Assembly (NCBI GenBank): GCA_050945755.1
Contig: JBMNTN010000022.1
Span: forward strand, 1-29,432
Direction: 5' to 3'
Length of the DNA: 29,432 nucleotides
DNA from: JAQVXR01 sp050945755
Lineage (GTDB): Bacteria > Bacillota > Dehalobacteriia > Dehalobacteriales > Dehalobacteriaceae
The translations under genes and the position numbers were made by a program. Below are positions 20,645-28,741 of this stretch, piece by piece; position 1 is the first letter of the stretch, and each line of letters opens with the position of its first letter. Under the pieces are notes generated by a model, which was not told where the DNA came from, searched no databases, and worked only from the letters and a program-made list of their open reading frames with translations.

Positions 20645-21685
20645 TCTTAATAAACCATTTTTGATCGCTTTTGCCCGCACCTCCCCGATTCCTTCCACTT
20701 GATCCAGTTCTTCAATGGTGGCCGCAAGAATTTTTTGCAGGCTGCCAAAATATTTAATTAAGTTTTCTATCACCGGGAATGGCAATCGGGGAATTTTATT
20801 GAGTATCCGATAACCACGGGGTAACACCGACATATCAAGGCAGCTTAAACTGCTCCCAAACCCCATAATTTTACTTATAATTGTTAATTCCAAGAGCTCC
20901 TCGCCGGTCAAGCTCCACAAACTTCTGTTTAATTGATCCAATTCCTTTTCTTCAGTATTGACATAATCTAAGAGAACGAAGTTTCCATCCTCAAAAACAT
21001 TAGCCATTAATTCTTCCATCTGCATATTAACCAGCCGGCCCTCTACTCCTAATTGGGCTAGGTAGAGATCAAGTTCACTGACAATTCTTTTCACCATCTC
21101 CACTCGCTGGACCACTTTTACCACATCCATAACGGTAACCACTTCTTCAAACTCTAAAACACTTAGATTAACCAGTGCCTTCTCTAAAACCGCACGGTAT
21201 TTCTCCAAGGTCTGAATAGCTTGATTTGCCTTAGTTAAAATTACACTAATATCAGGGAGAGTATACTTTAACAGACCTTTATAAAGGGTAATAATTGAAC
21301 GTCGCTGAGAAATGGCAATAACCATTGCCCCTGTCTGCCTGGCTACTCTTTCTGCAATCCGGTGCCTAATACCCGTTTCGTCAGAAGCTATCGCAGACTG
21401 GGGTACCAGTTGGGCGTTTGCTTTCCAGATATTCTCCGCTTTCTCATCTAAAATTATTGCCCCATCCATTTTTGCTAGTTCATACAACTTAGTAGCTGTC
21501 ATGGGAGCATTAATTTCAAATCCTCCTTCGACAATACTCCTTACTTCGGGATGATCTCCAATAACTAACAATCCACCGGTTTTGGCACGTAAAATATTCT
21601 CAATTCCTTCCCGGATTAATGTCCCGGGAGCTACTGCTCTTAAGGCAGTTAGGAGAACATCTAGAGGAACTTTCTCAACTCGCAA
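20609..21685 (-). CDS. disA: DNA integrity scanning diadenylate cyclase DisA
   Basis: DisA makes the second messenger c-di-AMP from two ATP and monitors DNA branch structures during sporulation and repair. The 358-residue protein has the N-terminal DAC domain (DGA at 74-76; RHR at 107-109; AERVARQTGAMVIAISQRRSIITLY), a central helical spine and a C-terminal helix-hairpin-helix DNA-binding domain (IENLIKYFGSLQKILAATIEELDQVEGIGEVRAKAI). The catalytic motif usually written GTRHRT reads GIRHRI here (I106, I110). The start is TTG at 21685 with GGGAGG upstream, 6 nt after the radA stop. It is normally co-transcribed with radA. Its 3' end overlaps the convergent TPR-like gene. Confidence 0.95.
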   Translation of the reverse strand: MRVEKVPLDVLLTALRAVAPGTLIREGIENILRAKTGGLLVIGDHPEVRSIVEGGFEINAPMTATKLYELAKMDGAIILDEKAENIWKANAQLVPQSAIASDETGIRHRIAERVARQTGAMVIAISQRRSIITLYKGLLKYTLPDISVILTKANQAIQTLEKYRAVLEKALVNLSVLEFEEVVTVMDVVKVVQRVEMVKRIVSELDLYLAQLGVEGRLVNMQMEELMANVFEDGNFVLLDYVNTEEKELDQLNRSLWSLTGEELLELTIISKIMGFGSSLSCLDMSVLPRGYRILNKIPRLPFPVIENLIKYFGSLQKILAATIEELDQVEGIGEVRAKAIKNGLLRLREQVFLDRHF

Positions 21686-21691
21686 ATTGGA

Positions 21692-23056
21692 TTACCTCCC
21701 AATCAAAATATCCAATGCCTGGGCTAAATTCTCTACCGGGATAGCGGAAATACCTGCGCTCATAAAGCTTTGACCGTTAGTTTTTGGTACTATCGCCCTT
21801 TTAAAGCCCAACTTTTTAGCCTCTTTGAGTCTTCTTTCCAAATTTGCCACTGCCCGCACCTCACCCCCAAGGCCAATTTCTCCAATGATCACTGTTTTGC
21901 CGTCAACCTCTATGTTGCGAAAACTCGAGGCCACAGCGGCAGCAACAGCCAAGTCTGTACCAGGATCGTCTACTTTAATTCCCCCGGCAATGTTAATATA
22001 AATATCCTGCCCGGAAACATGCATCCCGACAACTTTTTCCAGCACGGCAAGGATAATTAATACCCTGTTAAAATCCACTCCAGATGCCAATCTCCGGGGA
22101 TTGCCGTAAGGCGTGGTTGAAGCCAACGCTTGTACTTCAAGAAGAATCGGTCGATTCCCCTGCATGGCACTGGCAACAACAGAACCTGATACTCCCTGAG
22201 GCCGTTGGCCAAGAAAGAGCTGAGAAGGGTTTGTAACAGGAACTAAGCCCCGATTCTGCATGTCAAAAACAGCAATTTCATTGGTTGAGCCAAATCTGTT
22301 CTTTACCGCACGCAGTATCCGAAACGAATGGTGCCGTTCCCCTTCAAAATATAGTACCGTATCAACAATATGTTCCAATACCCGTGGCCCGGCTAAAGTC
22401 CCTTCCTTTGTAACGTGGCCTACCAAAACCACGGCAATATTATTTTGTTTGGCAAACCTCATTAATTCTGCTGCACACTGTCTTACTTGGGAAACACTTC
22501 CCGGTGCAGAAGACATTTCGGACATAAACACTGTTTGGATGGAGTCGATCACTAAAAGAGCCGGTTTAATGGCTTCCGCATAACCAATTATTTGGTGCAG
22601 ATTGTTTTCGGTGAGAAGTAAAACCTCTGGGGAAAGCGCATTTAAGCGTTCTGCCCGCAGCCGTACCTGGTGAGCAGATTCTTCACCCGACACATAAAGA
22701 GTTTTTCCGTACTTAGTCCCTACATTGAAGGCGACCTGCATCAGTAATGTCGACTTGCCAATCCCCGGCTCACCGCCGACTAAAACCAGGGAACCTGGTA
22801 CGATACCACCTCCCAGCACCCCATCCAATTCCCCGCCGTCTATACTAAACCGATCATTTTCTTTACCCTGAACTTGTGTAATAGGCTGTGGCTTACGGAA
22901 AGTCCCTTCTCCGCCACTTCCGGGAATAATACTTTTCTTGCTAATTAACTCCTCATCCAGAGAATTCCATGCCCCGCAACCAGGGCATTGTCCAAACCAT
23001 TTTACAGTATCATAACCACATTCTCTGCAAACATAAACAAATTTATTCTTTCCCAC
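21692..23056 (-). CDS. radA: DNA repair protein RadA/Sms
   Basis: RadA is a RecA-like, DnaB-related helicase that processes recombination intermediates. The 454-residue protein has an N-terminal C4 zinc finger (C10, C13, C24, C27), Walker A GEPGIGKST (95-103), Walker B LLVIDSIQT, the RadA-specific KNRFG motif, and a Lon-like C-terminal domain (VDFNRVLIILAVLEK, DPGTDLAVAAAVASS, GEIGLGGEVRAV). The start is GTG at 23056 with AAGGAGG at 6 nt. The clpC terminator sits only about 28 nt upstream, leaving no room for a promoter. In B. subtilis radA is the gene after clpC in the ctsR operon. Confidence 0.96.
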   Translation of the reverse strand: MGKNKFVYVCRECGYDTVKWFGQCPGCGAWNSLDEELISKKSIIPGSGGEGTFRKPQPITQVQGKENDRFSIDGGELDGVLGGGIVPGSLVLVGGEPGIGKSTLLMQVAFNVGTKYGKTLYVSGEESAHQVRLRAERLNALSPEVLLLTENNLHQIIGYAEAIKPALLVIDSIQTVFMSEMSSAPGSVSQVRQCAAELMRFAKQNNIAVVLVGHVTKEGTLAGPRVLEHIVDTVLYFEGERHHSFRILRAVKNRFGSTNEIAVFDMQNRGLVPVTNPSQLFLGQRPQGVSGSVVASAMQGNRPILLEVQALASTTPYGNPRRLASGVDFNRVLIILAVLEKVVGMHVSGQDIYINIAGGIKVDDPGTDLAVAAAVASSFRNIEVDGKTVIIGEIGLGGEVRAVANLERRLKEAKKLGFKRAIVPKTNGQSFMSAGISAIPVENLAQALDILIGR

Positions 23057-23083
23057 AAGTTGCCTCCTTGCTCACCTTTTTGA

Positions 23084-23116
23084 TAAAAAACAGCAGGGCT
23101 GCAACTGCCCTGCTGT
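23084..23116 (-). terminator. Strong intrinsic terminator between clpC and radA
   Basis: The 10-bp perfect stem ACAGCAGGGC/GCCCTGCTGT (23090-23099 with 23107-23116) has a 7-nt loop and is followed by TTTTTATC on the minus strand. It lies 24 nt after the clpC stop and about 28 nt before the radA start. Confidence 0.9.
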
Positions 23117-23139
23117 GTAATCATACGGTCGCCCAAAGA

Positions 23140-25668
23140 TTATGCTTTCGACGCTGTTGGTTCCAATTCCTTTTTGCTTTTCACGATGATGCTACCATCT
23201 ACTTCATCAGCTACAATTTCATCGCCCGGTTGAAATTCTTGCTTGAGCAATGCCTCCGCCAACGTATCTTCAATATAACGAAGGATGGCCCGTCTCAGTG
23301 GCCGTGCTCCGTAAGCCTCGTCAAAACCAACCTTTGCGAGAAAATCCTTTGCTTTTGAAGTCACTTCCAAAGACATACCTTGTTCCCGCACTCTCCTGTT
23401 GACCTCTTCAATCATTAAGGAAACAATTTTCTTAATGTGTTCCTGGTTAAGAGCATGGAAAACAATGATTTCGTCCAGCCTATTTAAAAATTCCGGCCGG
23501 AAAGTCCTTTTTAAATCATCCATTACGCGATCTTTCATTGCCTGATAATTATCTTCCTCGGAAGCAATAGTAAATCCCACGGTACTTTCCTTACGAATTG
23601 TCCGGGCACCGACATTTGATGTCATGATGATGACACAATTACGAAAATCCACAGTCCTTCCCTGGGCATCGGTTAATCTCCCGTCCTCCAGCACTTGCAG
23701 CAAAATATTAAATACATCCGGATGAGCTTTTTCAATTTCATCCAAAAGAACTACCGTATAGGGACGACGGCGTACGGCTTCAGTCAATTGCCCGCCTTCG
23801 TCGTATCCTACATAACCGGGAGGGGCACCAACCAAACGGGATACCGCAAATTTTTCCATATACTCAGACATGTCAATGCGCACCAAGGCATCTTCATCGC
23901 CAAAAAGTGTCTCTGCCACGGCTCGGGCAAGCTCTGTTTTCCCTACACCGGTAGGTCCCAGAAAAATGAAAGAACCAATTGGCCTTTTGGGATCCTTCAA
24001 TCCGGACCTGGCTCGGCGAATAGCCCGTGATATTGCCCTAACCGCTTCATCCTGGCCAATGACCCGTTTATGAAGAACCTCTTCCATATTAAGCAGACGT
24101 TCGGTCTCTTCCTGCTGAATTTTATCTACAGGAATTTTAGTCCAGCTGGATAATACTTGGGCAATATCTTCTTCTGAAACCACCCATTTTTCCGCTTCCC
24201 TTTCCTTTTTCCACTGTCCCTTCCCCTCTTCCAGTTTTTGAAGCAGCGATTTTTCTTCATCTCTTAAACTGGCAGCCTTTTCAAACTCCTGTGCGTGAAT
24301 AGCTGCTTCCTTCTCTTTTTTTACCTCTTCCAATTTAACTTCAATCTGCTTTAAATTAGGTGGAGCGGTCTGTGCAGCCAACCTTACTTTAGAAGATGCT
24401 TCATCAATTAAATCAATGGCTTTGTCGGGCAAAAAACGGTCGGAAATATATCGATCGGATAGCCGAACAGCTGCCTCCAAGGCTTTATCGGTAATTTTTA
24501 CCCGGTGATGGGCTTCGTATTTATCCCGCAGTCCTTTTAAAATTCCCAGTGATTCTTCCTTGGTAGGCTCCCCGACAATAATAGGCTGAAATCTTCGTTC
24601 TAAGGCGGCATCTTTTTCAATGTGCTTGCGGTATTCATCAAGTGTTGTCGCCCCAATGCACTGTAATTCTCCCCGGGCTAAGGCAGGTTTTAAAATATTG
24701 GCGGCATCAATCGCCCCTTCTGCTGCGCCTGCCCCCACCAAGGTATGAAGTTCATCAATAAAAAGAACCACATTTTCCGCTTCACGGATTTCATCCATTA
24801 CTTTCTTTAACCGTTCCTCAAACTCTCCCCGGTATTTAGACCCTGCAACCAGTGAAGACATGTCCAGCGTCACAACTCTTTTCCCGCTAAGAGTTTCCGG
24901 CACCTTGTTTTCCATAATCTTTTGGGCTAAGCCTTCGGCAATCGCTGTTTTTCCTACCCCGGGTTCGCCGATTAACACCGGATTGTTTTTCGTCCTTCTG
25001 CTTAAAACCTGAATCACCCGTTCTATTTCCTTTTCACGGCCAATAACCGGATCCAGCTTATTTTTGAATGCAAGCTCTGTCAAGTCACGCCCAAAATTGT
25101 CCAGGGTAGGGGTATTACTGTTTGGCTTAGCATCCTGATTGGCTTTCGGCTTTTGCATATTGCCTTGCGGGCCCCCCATTTGGAAAAAGTTTAATTTCCC
25201 CGGAATCCCAAAGGGAGTAAAAAAGGGATTATTGCCACCCAACAATTCTATGACCTTTGCTTTAACAATTTGATAATTAACACCGGCATTAATCAATATA
25301 CGCGCTGCCGCACCCTCGCCCTCACGAATCAATCCTAAGAGAATGTGCTCGGTAGCAATATAATTGACCCCTTGTGCCCTAGCTTCTTCCCCAGCCAGTT
25401 CCAAGACTCTTTTTGCCCGGGGCGTAAAGCTGATTTCATTTGAACCCGTATCAGTATTGCCCGTGCCAATTAATTTTTCCACCTCAGCAAAAGCACTGTT
25501 AAGGTTAATTCCTAAACCCGCAAGAGCTTTAGCGGCAATTCCCTCGCCCTCCTTTAAAATACCTAATAAGAGGTGTTCAGTTCCCACCGCAGGATGTTTT
25601 AGCCGCTTACTTTCCATTTGAGCCAGGTATACTACCTTTTGTGCTCTCTCCGTAAATTTGTTAATCAT
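23140..25668 (-). CDS. clpC: Clp protease ATP-binding subunit ClpC
   Basis: ClpC is the Hsp100 unfoldase that feeds ClpP and, with McsB, degrades arginine-phosphorylated proteins. The 842-residue protein has two N-terminal Clp-N repeats (about 1-145), a Gly/Pro/Asn-rich linker rather longer than I recall for B. subtilis, AAA-1 (GEPGVGKTAIAEGL; VVLFIDELHTLVGAGAAEG), the middle coiled coil with a UVR motif (EFEKAASLRDEEKSLLQKLEE), AAA-2 (LGPTGVGKTELARA; VVLLDEIEKAHPDVFN) and the C-terminal D2-small domain. The frame opens at a TTG, but GGAGGTGA lies inside it, 6 nt before ATG at 25668, which I take as start; this overlaps the mcsB stop by 8 nt. Repression by CtsR is expected. Confidence 0.97.
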   Translation of the reverse strand: MINKFTERAQKVVYLAQMESKRLKHPAVGTEHLLLGILKEGEGIAAKALAGLGINLNSAFAEVEKLIGTGNTDTGSNEISFTPRAKRVLELAGEEARAQGVNYIATEHILLGLIREGEGAAARILINAGVNYQIVKAKVIELLGGNNPFFTPFGIPGKLNFFQMGGPQGNMQKPKANQDAKPNSNTPTLDNFGRDLTELAFKNKLDPVIGREKEIERVIQVLSRRTKNNPVLIGEPGVGKTAIAEGLAQKIMENKVPETLSGKRVVTLDMSSLVAGSKYRGEFEERLKKVMDEIREAENVVLFIDELHTLVGAGAAEGAIDAANILKPALARGELQCIGATTLDEYRKHIEKDAALERRFQPIIVGEPTKEESLGILKGLRDKYEAHHRVKITDKALEAAVRLSDRYISDRFLPDKAIDLIDEASSKVRLAAQTAPPNLKQIEVKLEEVKKEKEAAIHAQEFEKAASLRDEEKSLLQKLEEGKGQWKKEREAEKWVVSEEDIAQVLSSWTKIPVDKIQQEETERLLNMEEVLHKRVIGQDEAVRAISRAIRRARSGLKDPKRPIGSFIFLGPTGVGKTELARAVAETLFGDEDALVRIDMSEYMEKFAVSRLVGAPPGYVGYDEGGQLTEAVRRRPYTVVLLDEIEKAHPDVFNILLQVLEDGRLTDAQGRTVDFRNCVIIMTSNVGARTIRKESTVGFTIASEEDNYQAMKDRVMDDLKRTFRPEFLNRLDEIIVFHALNQEHIKKIVSLMIEEVNRRVREQGMSLEVTSKAKDFLAKVGFDEAYGARPLRRAILRYIEDTLAEALLKQEFQPGDEIVADEVDGSIIVKSKKELEPTASKA

Positions 25669-26743
25669 TTTTTTCACCTCCAAGCTTTTCTGTTAATTTT
25701 GTTCTGATAATTTCCGCTCGTTTCAGGTCCCGTTGAAACGGGCTTAATTCCACCCCGGCAGTCTTCTGTAAAAATGCCGGTTGGATTAATACTATTAAGG
25801 TATTAAATATTCGGGCATCAATCCCCTTAATCAAGCCTTGGTCAATTCCCAATCTTAACTCAGACAATAGTCTCATAGCCTCCTGAGAAGTAATAATCCG
25901 TGCATGGGAAAGCACCCCAAAGGCCCTCCACACCCGGTCCTCCAGTTGCTCACCGCCCTCTTTCATCAGCGCTTTACGGGCATAACGCTCCTGCTCAATG
26001 ACCTGCAGTGTTACCGAGGATAAATGGCTGATTATATCTTCTTCAGACAAACCCAGTGTAACTTGATTAGATATCTGAAATAAATTCCCCGATGCTTCAG
26101 TGCCCTCGCCATACATCCCCCGTACTGTCAAGCCGATCTGCGACATAGTGGCAAACACTTGATTAGCCTGTCTGGTCAGCACCAGTCCAGGCAAATGAAG
26201 CATCACTGAAGCTCTCAAACCCGTTCCCACATTGGTGGGACATGAAGTTAAATATCCTTTCTCCCGGTCAAAAGCAAAATCAAGGCTCTGCTCTATAAAA
26301 TTATCTACCTGATTAGCCAAGTGCCACGCCTCATTTAACTGCATTGCCGGAAGAAGACACTGAATACGCAGGTGATCTTCCTCGTTGACCATGATGCTTA
26401 TTGCCTCATCCATTCTGAGTGCCACACCTTTTGGCCCGTTGCTCTGGGCATGTTCCGGACTAATCAGATGTTTTTCCACCAATACCCACTTTTCCAGAGT
26501 AGACAGATCCATAAGGTTAATAACTTCAAAAGCCCCACCCTGATTGGCAATAACCTTTCCTTCTACTATATTTTTGGCTAAATCCAAAATTTCACGCTCT
26601 CTATTTTCTGGCAGTAAATGAGGAAAAGGAATTTCTTTAATATTTCGCGCCAATCTAACCCTGCTGCTGATCACAATATCCTGATTGGGGCCGCTTCCTT
26701 CCATCCACTTACTATCTGGTCTGATAACATTAATGCCGCTCAT
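25661..26743 (-). CDS. mcsB: Protein-arginine kinase McsB
   Basis: McsB phosphorylates arginines on damaged proteins and on CtsR, marking them for ClpCP. The 360-residue protein has the phosphagen-kinase-like catalytic domain: DIVISSRVRLARNIKEIPFP (about 21-40), the active-site stretch CPTNVGTGLRASVMLHLPGL with its catalytic Cys, and RGMYGEGTEASGNLFQISNQVTLG. A C-terminal phospho-arginine-binding helical region follows (RKALMKEG, then SQEAMRLLSELRLGIDQG). The ATG follows GGAGGCGGG, 11 nt after mcsA, and the gene overlaps clpC. Length is normal. Confidence 0.95.
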   Translation of the reverse strand: MSGINVIRPDSKWMEGSGPNQDIVISSRVRLARNIKEIPFPHLLPENREREILDLAKNIVEGKVIANQGGAFEVINLMDLSTLEKWVLVEKHLISPEHAQSNGPKGVALRMDEAISIMVNEEDHLRIQCLLPAMQLNEAWHLANQVDNFIEQSLDFAFDREKGYLTSCPTNVGTGLRASVMLHLPGLVLTRQANQVFATMSQIGLTVRGMYGEGTEASGNLFQISNQVTLGLSEEDIISHLSSVTLQVIEQERYARKALMKEGGEQLEDRVWRAFGVLSHARIITSQEAMRLLSELRLGIDQGLIKGIDARIFNTLIVLIQPAFLQKTAGVELSPFQRDLKRAEIIRTKLTEKLGGEKND

Positions 26744-26754
26744 TTTCCCGCCTC

Positions 26755-27267
26755 CTAACCGGCCAGCTTCTTTTCCAATTCTTTAATCTTATCTCTTACT
26801 TCAGCGGCCTTTTCAAACTCCTCTCTCTTCACTAAACTCTGCAGCTCACTTTTCAAAGATTCCAGTTCTTTTTCCACCCTTAATTTACCCCCAGCCCTTT
26901 CCGGGACTTTGCCTTTATGAATTCCGGAACTGTGAATCCTTTTCAGAAGCGGATCCAGCCTATTTTGAAACGTCTGATAACAGTGACTGCACCCAAGTTT
27001 CCCTCCTTGAGTAAATTGGGTATACGTTAAACCACAGTTGTCGCACCGTTCTGCCCGGTAGCCCAATTCCACGCCCCCAAAAGACGGGTCATAATTTATC
27101 AGATTTGCTAAAAATTTATTTAACGAAAATCCCGGATCGTTGCCAAAAGCAAAGTGAGAGATTTCTTTAGAGCATTCCTCACAAAGATGCTGTTCGTACT
27201 TAGCATTATTGACAATTTTGGTAAAATGAACCGTTGCCGGACGTTGTTTGCATCGATCACAAAGCAT
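26755..27267 (-). CDS. mcsA: McsA, activator of protein-arginine kinase
   Basis: McsA binds and activates McsB and acts as an adaptor. The 170-residue protein has two C4 zinc-finger modules, first MLCDRCKQRPA with HLCEECSKE, second ERCDNCGLTYTQF with KLGCSHCYQTF, and a C-terminal UVR domain (LQSLVKREEFEKAAEVRDKIKELEKKL) like that in ClpC. GTG and ATG are adjacent at the start; I choose ATG at 27267, which gives 7-nt spacing from GGAGG. It lies 67 nt after ctsR and 11 nt before mcsB. Confidence 0.93.
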   Translation of the reverse strand: MLCDRCKQRPATVHFTKIVNNAKYEQHLCEECSKEISHFAFGNDPGFSLNKFLANLINYDPSFGGVELGYRAERCDNCGLTYTQFTQGGKLGCSHCYQTFQNRLDPLLKRIHSSGIHKGKVPERAGGKLRVEKELESLKSELQSLVKREEFEKAAEVRDKIKELEKKLAG

Positions 27268-27334
27268 CACAATTCCTCCTTTCGATTTCCATAATTAATC
27301 ATCTCCTCAACAAAGGTACCAGAGACTGTACAAT

Positions 27335-27802
27335 CTATAAATCTTCCCGCAAAAGAGATATTAATACTGATCTCAGAATTCGGGCTCGTAAAAGATCCTG
27401 TTCAGGTTGCCCTATTCCAAGGGCATTCTTATCAATAATCCCTCGAATCAAAACACCTTCCCTTTTGGTTAAAAAATTTTCCTCCTCCAGTCTATTAATT
27501 AAACCTTCCCCCGACTGTTGGGAAATCATTTTGCCAATTGTAGAATTCACCAATGTTAAAAGGTCGTCACCAGGTTTCACCCCGAGCTTAATAATTCTGA
27601 GGTAGCCACCCTCACCTCGCCTGCTTTCAACATGATAACCTTGTTCATTAGTAAATCTCGTTTCCAAAACATAGTTTATCTGAGACGGAACACACAAAAA
27701 CATTGCAGCCAGATCATTTCGCTTAACTTCCAAAAAACCTTCCATGCTTCTATCCAGCATCTTTTTGATATACTTTTCAATTTCGTCCGCCAATGTGCCC
27801 AA
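27335..27802 (-). CDS. ctsR: Class III stress gene repressor CtsR
   Basis: CtsR is the winged helix-turn-helix heat-sensing repressor of clp genes in Gram-positive bacteria. The 155-residue protein has the N-terminal HTH (EVKRNDLAAMFLCVPSQINYVLETRFT) and the thermosensing glycine-rich wing RRGEGGYLRI, followed by the helical dimerisation domain. The start is TTG at 27802 with AGAGGTGG 4 nt upstream. CtsR-type heptamers lie directly upstream, so it represses its own operon ctsR-mcsA-mcsB-clpC; McsB phosphorylation relieves repression in studied relatives. Confidence 0.96.
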   Translation of the reverse strand: MGTLADEIEKYIKKMLDRSMEGFLEVKRNDLAAMFLCVPSQINYVLETRFTNEQGYHVESRRGEGGYLRIIKLGVKPGDDLLTLVNSTIGKMISQQSGEGLINRLEEENFLTKREGVLIRGIIDKNALGIGQPEQDLLRARILRSVLISLLREDL

Positions 27803-27815
27803 AATACCACCTCTC

Positions 27816-27850
27816 TTTGACCTTTACTGATGTTTTGACCTTTTCTGACC
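27816..27850 (-). promoter_or_regulatory. CtsR operator (heptamer repeats)
   Basis: On the minus strand GGTCAGA (27850-27844), 3 nt, GGTCAAA (27840-27834) matches the CtsR direct repeat of GGTCAAA-like heptamers with a 3-nt gap. A further exact GGTCAAA lies at 27822-27816. The operator begins 9-16 bp downstream of the -10, covering the likely transcription start, so bound CtsR would block initiation. Confidence 0.92.
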
Positions 27851-28090
27851 TTTAATATATTATATACATTTTTTTGCCTGTCTATGCAAAGTCGTTAAAA
27901 TATTATTTTACCGTAATAATTGCTGTTTAAACAATTTATCTTTATTTTTCTTTTAAATTTGCCGTGTATTTCTCATTTACTCCTATTTTCATAAAGAAAA
28001 CTTGCTTGCGCCAATTCTCTGACGAAGGCGGAACCCTTAGTTGTACTTAGACTCCCTATTTAATTAATACTTTCTGCTAATATAAAAAAA
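27851..28090. other. ctsR upstream spacer, no gene seen
   Basis: This AT-rich spacer contains the ctsR promoter at its low-coordinate end and the U-run of the 28.09 kb terminator at the other. I found no coding frame with a ribosome binding site. Confidence 0.55.
27859..27889 (-). promoter_or_regulatory. ctsR operon promoter
   Basis: On the minus strand: -35 TTGCAT (27889-27884), then TATATAAT; the -10 is TATATA (27866-27861, 17-bp spacer) or TATAAT (27864-27859, 19-bp spacer). It sits directly upstream of the CtsR operator, as expected for a CtsR-repressed promoter. Confidence 0.72.
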
Positions 28091-28111
28091 GACACCTGTT
28101 TTAAAGGTGTC
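28081..28111 (-). terminator. Terminator hairpin downstream of the Gate-protein pair (hairpin B)
   Basis: The 7-bp stem GACACCT/AGGTGTC (28091-28097 with 28105-28111) is followed by TTTTTTTATA on the minus strand. Its 19-nt core is a near-copy (17 of 19 bases) of hairpin A at 28238-28256. Confidence 0.78.
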
Positions 28112-28236
28112 CGTTTGTTGAAAAAGTGCTATTCTCTACGAAAAGGTATTTAAGTTTTGAAAGCGGAACGTTGCAAGATTTGAAAATAGAGCACAGGTCT
28201 AAAAGAACAGGATTAGCCCATGTTTCTCAACAGTCC
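28112..28236. mobile_element. Possible MITE-like or IS-remnant element between duplicated hairpins
   Basis: This is a non-coding stretch of about 120 bp. Its ends are short inverted repeats, TGTTGAAAAA (28116-28125) and TTTCTCAACA (28223-28232, complement TGTTGAGAAA), nine of ten bases matching. A second inner pair is GTGCT (28126-28130) with AGCAC (28190-28194). The element sits between two near-identical palindromes (28092-28110 and 28238-28256) that could be a duplicated target or element ends. CTGTTGA-type ends occur in several IS families (for example IS1182-like, from memory), but no transposase is present. Confidence 0.4.
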
Positions 28237-28257
28237 AACACCTGTCTCAAAGGTGTT
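28237..28257 (-). repeat. Palindromic hairpin directly after the Gate-protein gene (hairpin A)
   Basis: AACACCT (28237-28243) and AGGTGTT (28251-28257) form a 7-bp stem with a 7-nt loop, abutting the TAA stop of the gene at 28258. On the minus strand no U-run follows (TGGACTGTTG), so it would not terminate on its own. It is a near-copy of hairpin B. Confidence 0.65.
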
Positions 28258-28728
28258 TTAATTCCTTAAGAAATTATTGTGCTGTTCATTCCGCTCCTGC
28301 CAACCCGTTAAAACCCAACCCCAGGTAATGAAAAAAGCTAATATAATCCTTACAAAAAGAATCAGCCAAATATTAGCGCCGACCGCAATAAACAGCATAG
28401 TATCTTCAATTAATGAGTGACAGACTACTAAAAAAAGACTGATCACAAATAAATCTCTCTTTGTCAATGTTCCATCCCGACCACTTTGGATTATTACCCC
28501 AGCCCCATAAGTAATACCGAAAAAAAGTCCGGCCAGTAAAGGAAAAACTGCTTCTTTAGGCAGGCGCAAAGCTTTTAGCACAGGATGAAAAATTGGTGCT
28601 ATTCTTTTGATTATATCCCAGTGTTTAAGAAATTCTATTACTACCATTAAAGGAATCACGATCAAAGCAACCATAATAGCACTGGAAATACTCCCCTTGA
28701 AAACTTCCAAAGCCCATTCAAAAGTCAT
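28258..28728 (-). CDS. Small Gate-domain (nucleoside recognition-type) integral membrane protein
   Basis: This 156-residue, very hydrophobic protein has about four to five membrane helices (SSAIMVALIVIPLMVVIEFL; AVFPLLAGLFFGITYGAGVI; LFVISLFLVVCHSLIEDTMLFIAVG; IWLILFVRIILAFFITW). The features GITYGAGVII and CHSLIEDTMLF fit the Gate/nucleoside-recognition domain found in SpmA/SpmB, YjiH and FeoB-like carriers. Substrate and function are unknown. The ATG at 28728 follows AGGAGGG at 7 nt and lies 13 nt after its partner gene, with which it probably forms one complex. The SpmA/SpmB identity is not supported strongly enough to use those names. Confidence 0.75.
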   Translation of the reverse strand: MTFEWALEVFKGSISSAIMVALIVIPLMVVIEFLKHWDIIKRIAPIFHPVLKALRLPKEAVFPLLAGLFFGITYGAGVIIQSGRDGTLTKRDLFVISLFLVVCHSLIEDTMLFIAVGANIWLILFVRIILAFFITWGWVLTGWQERNEQHNNFLRN

Positions 28729-28741
28729 AATCCTGCCCTCC

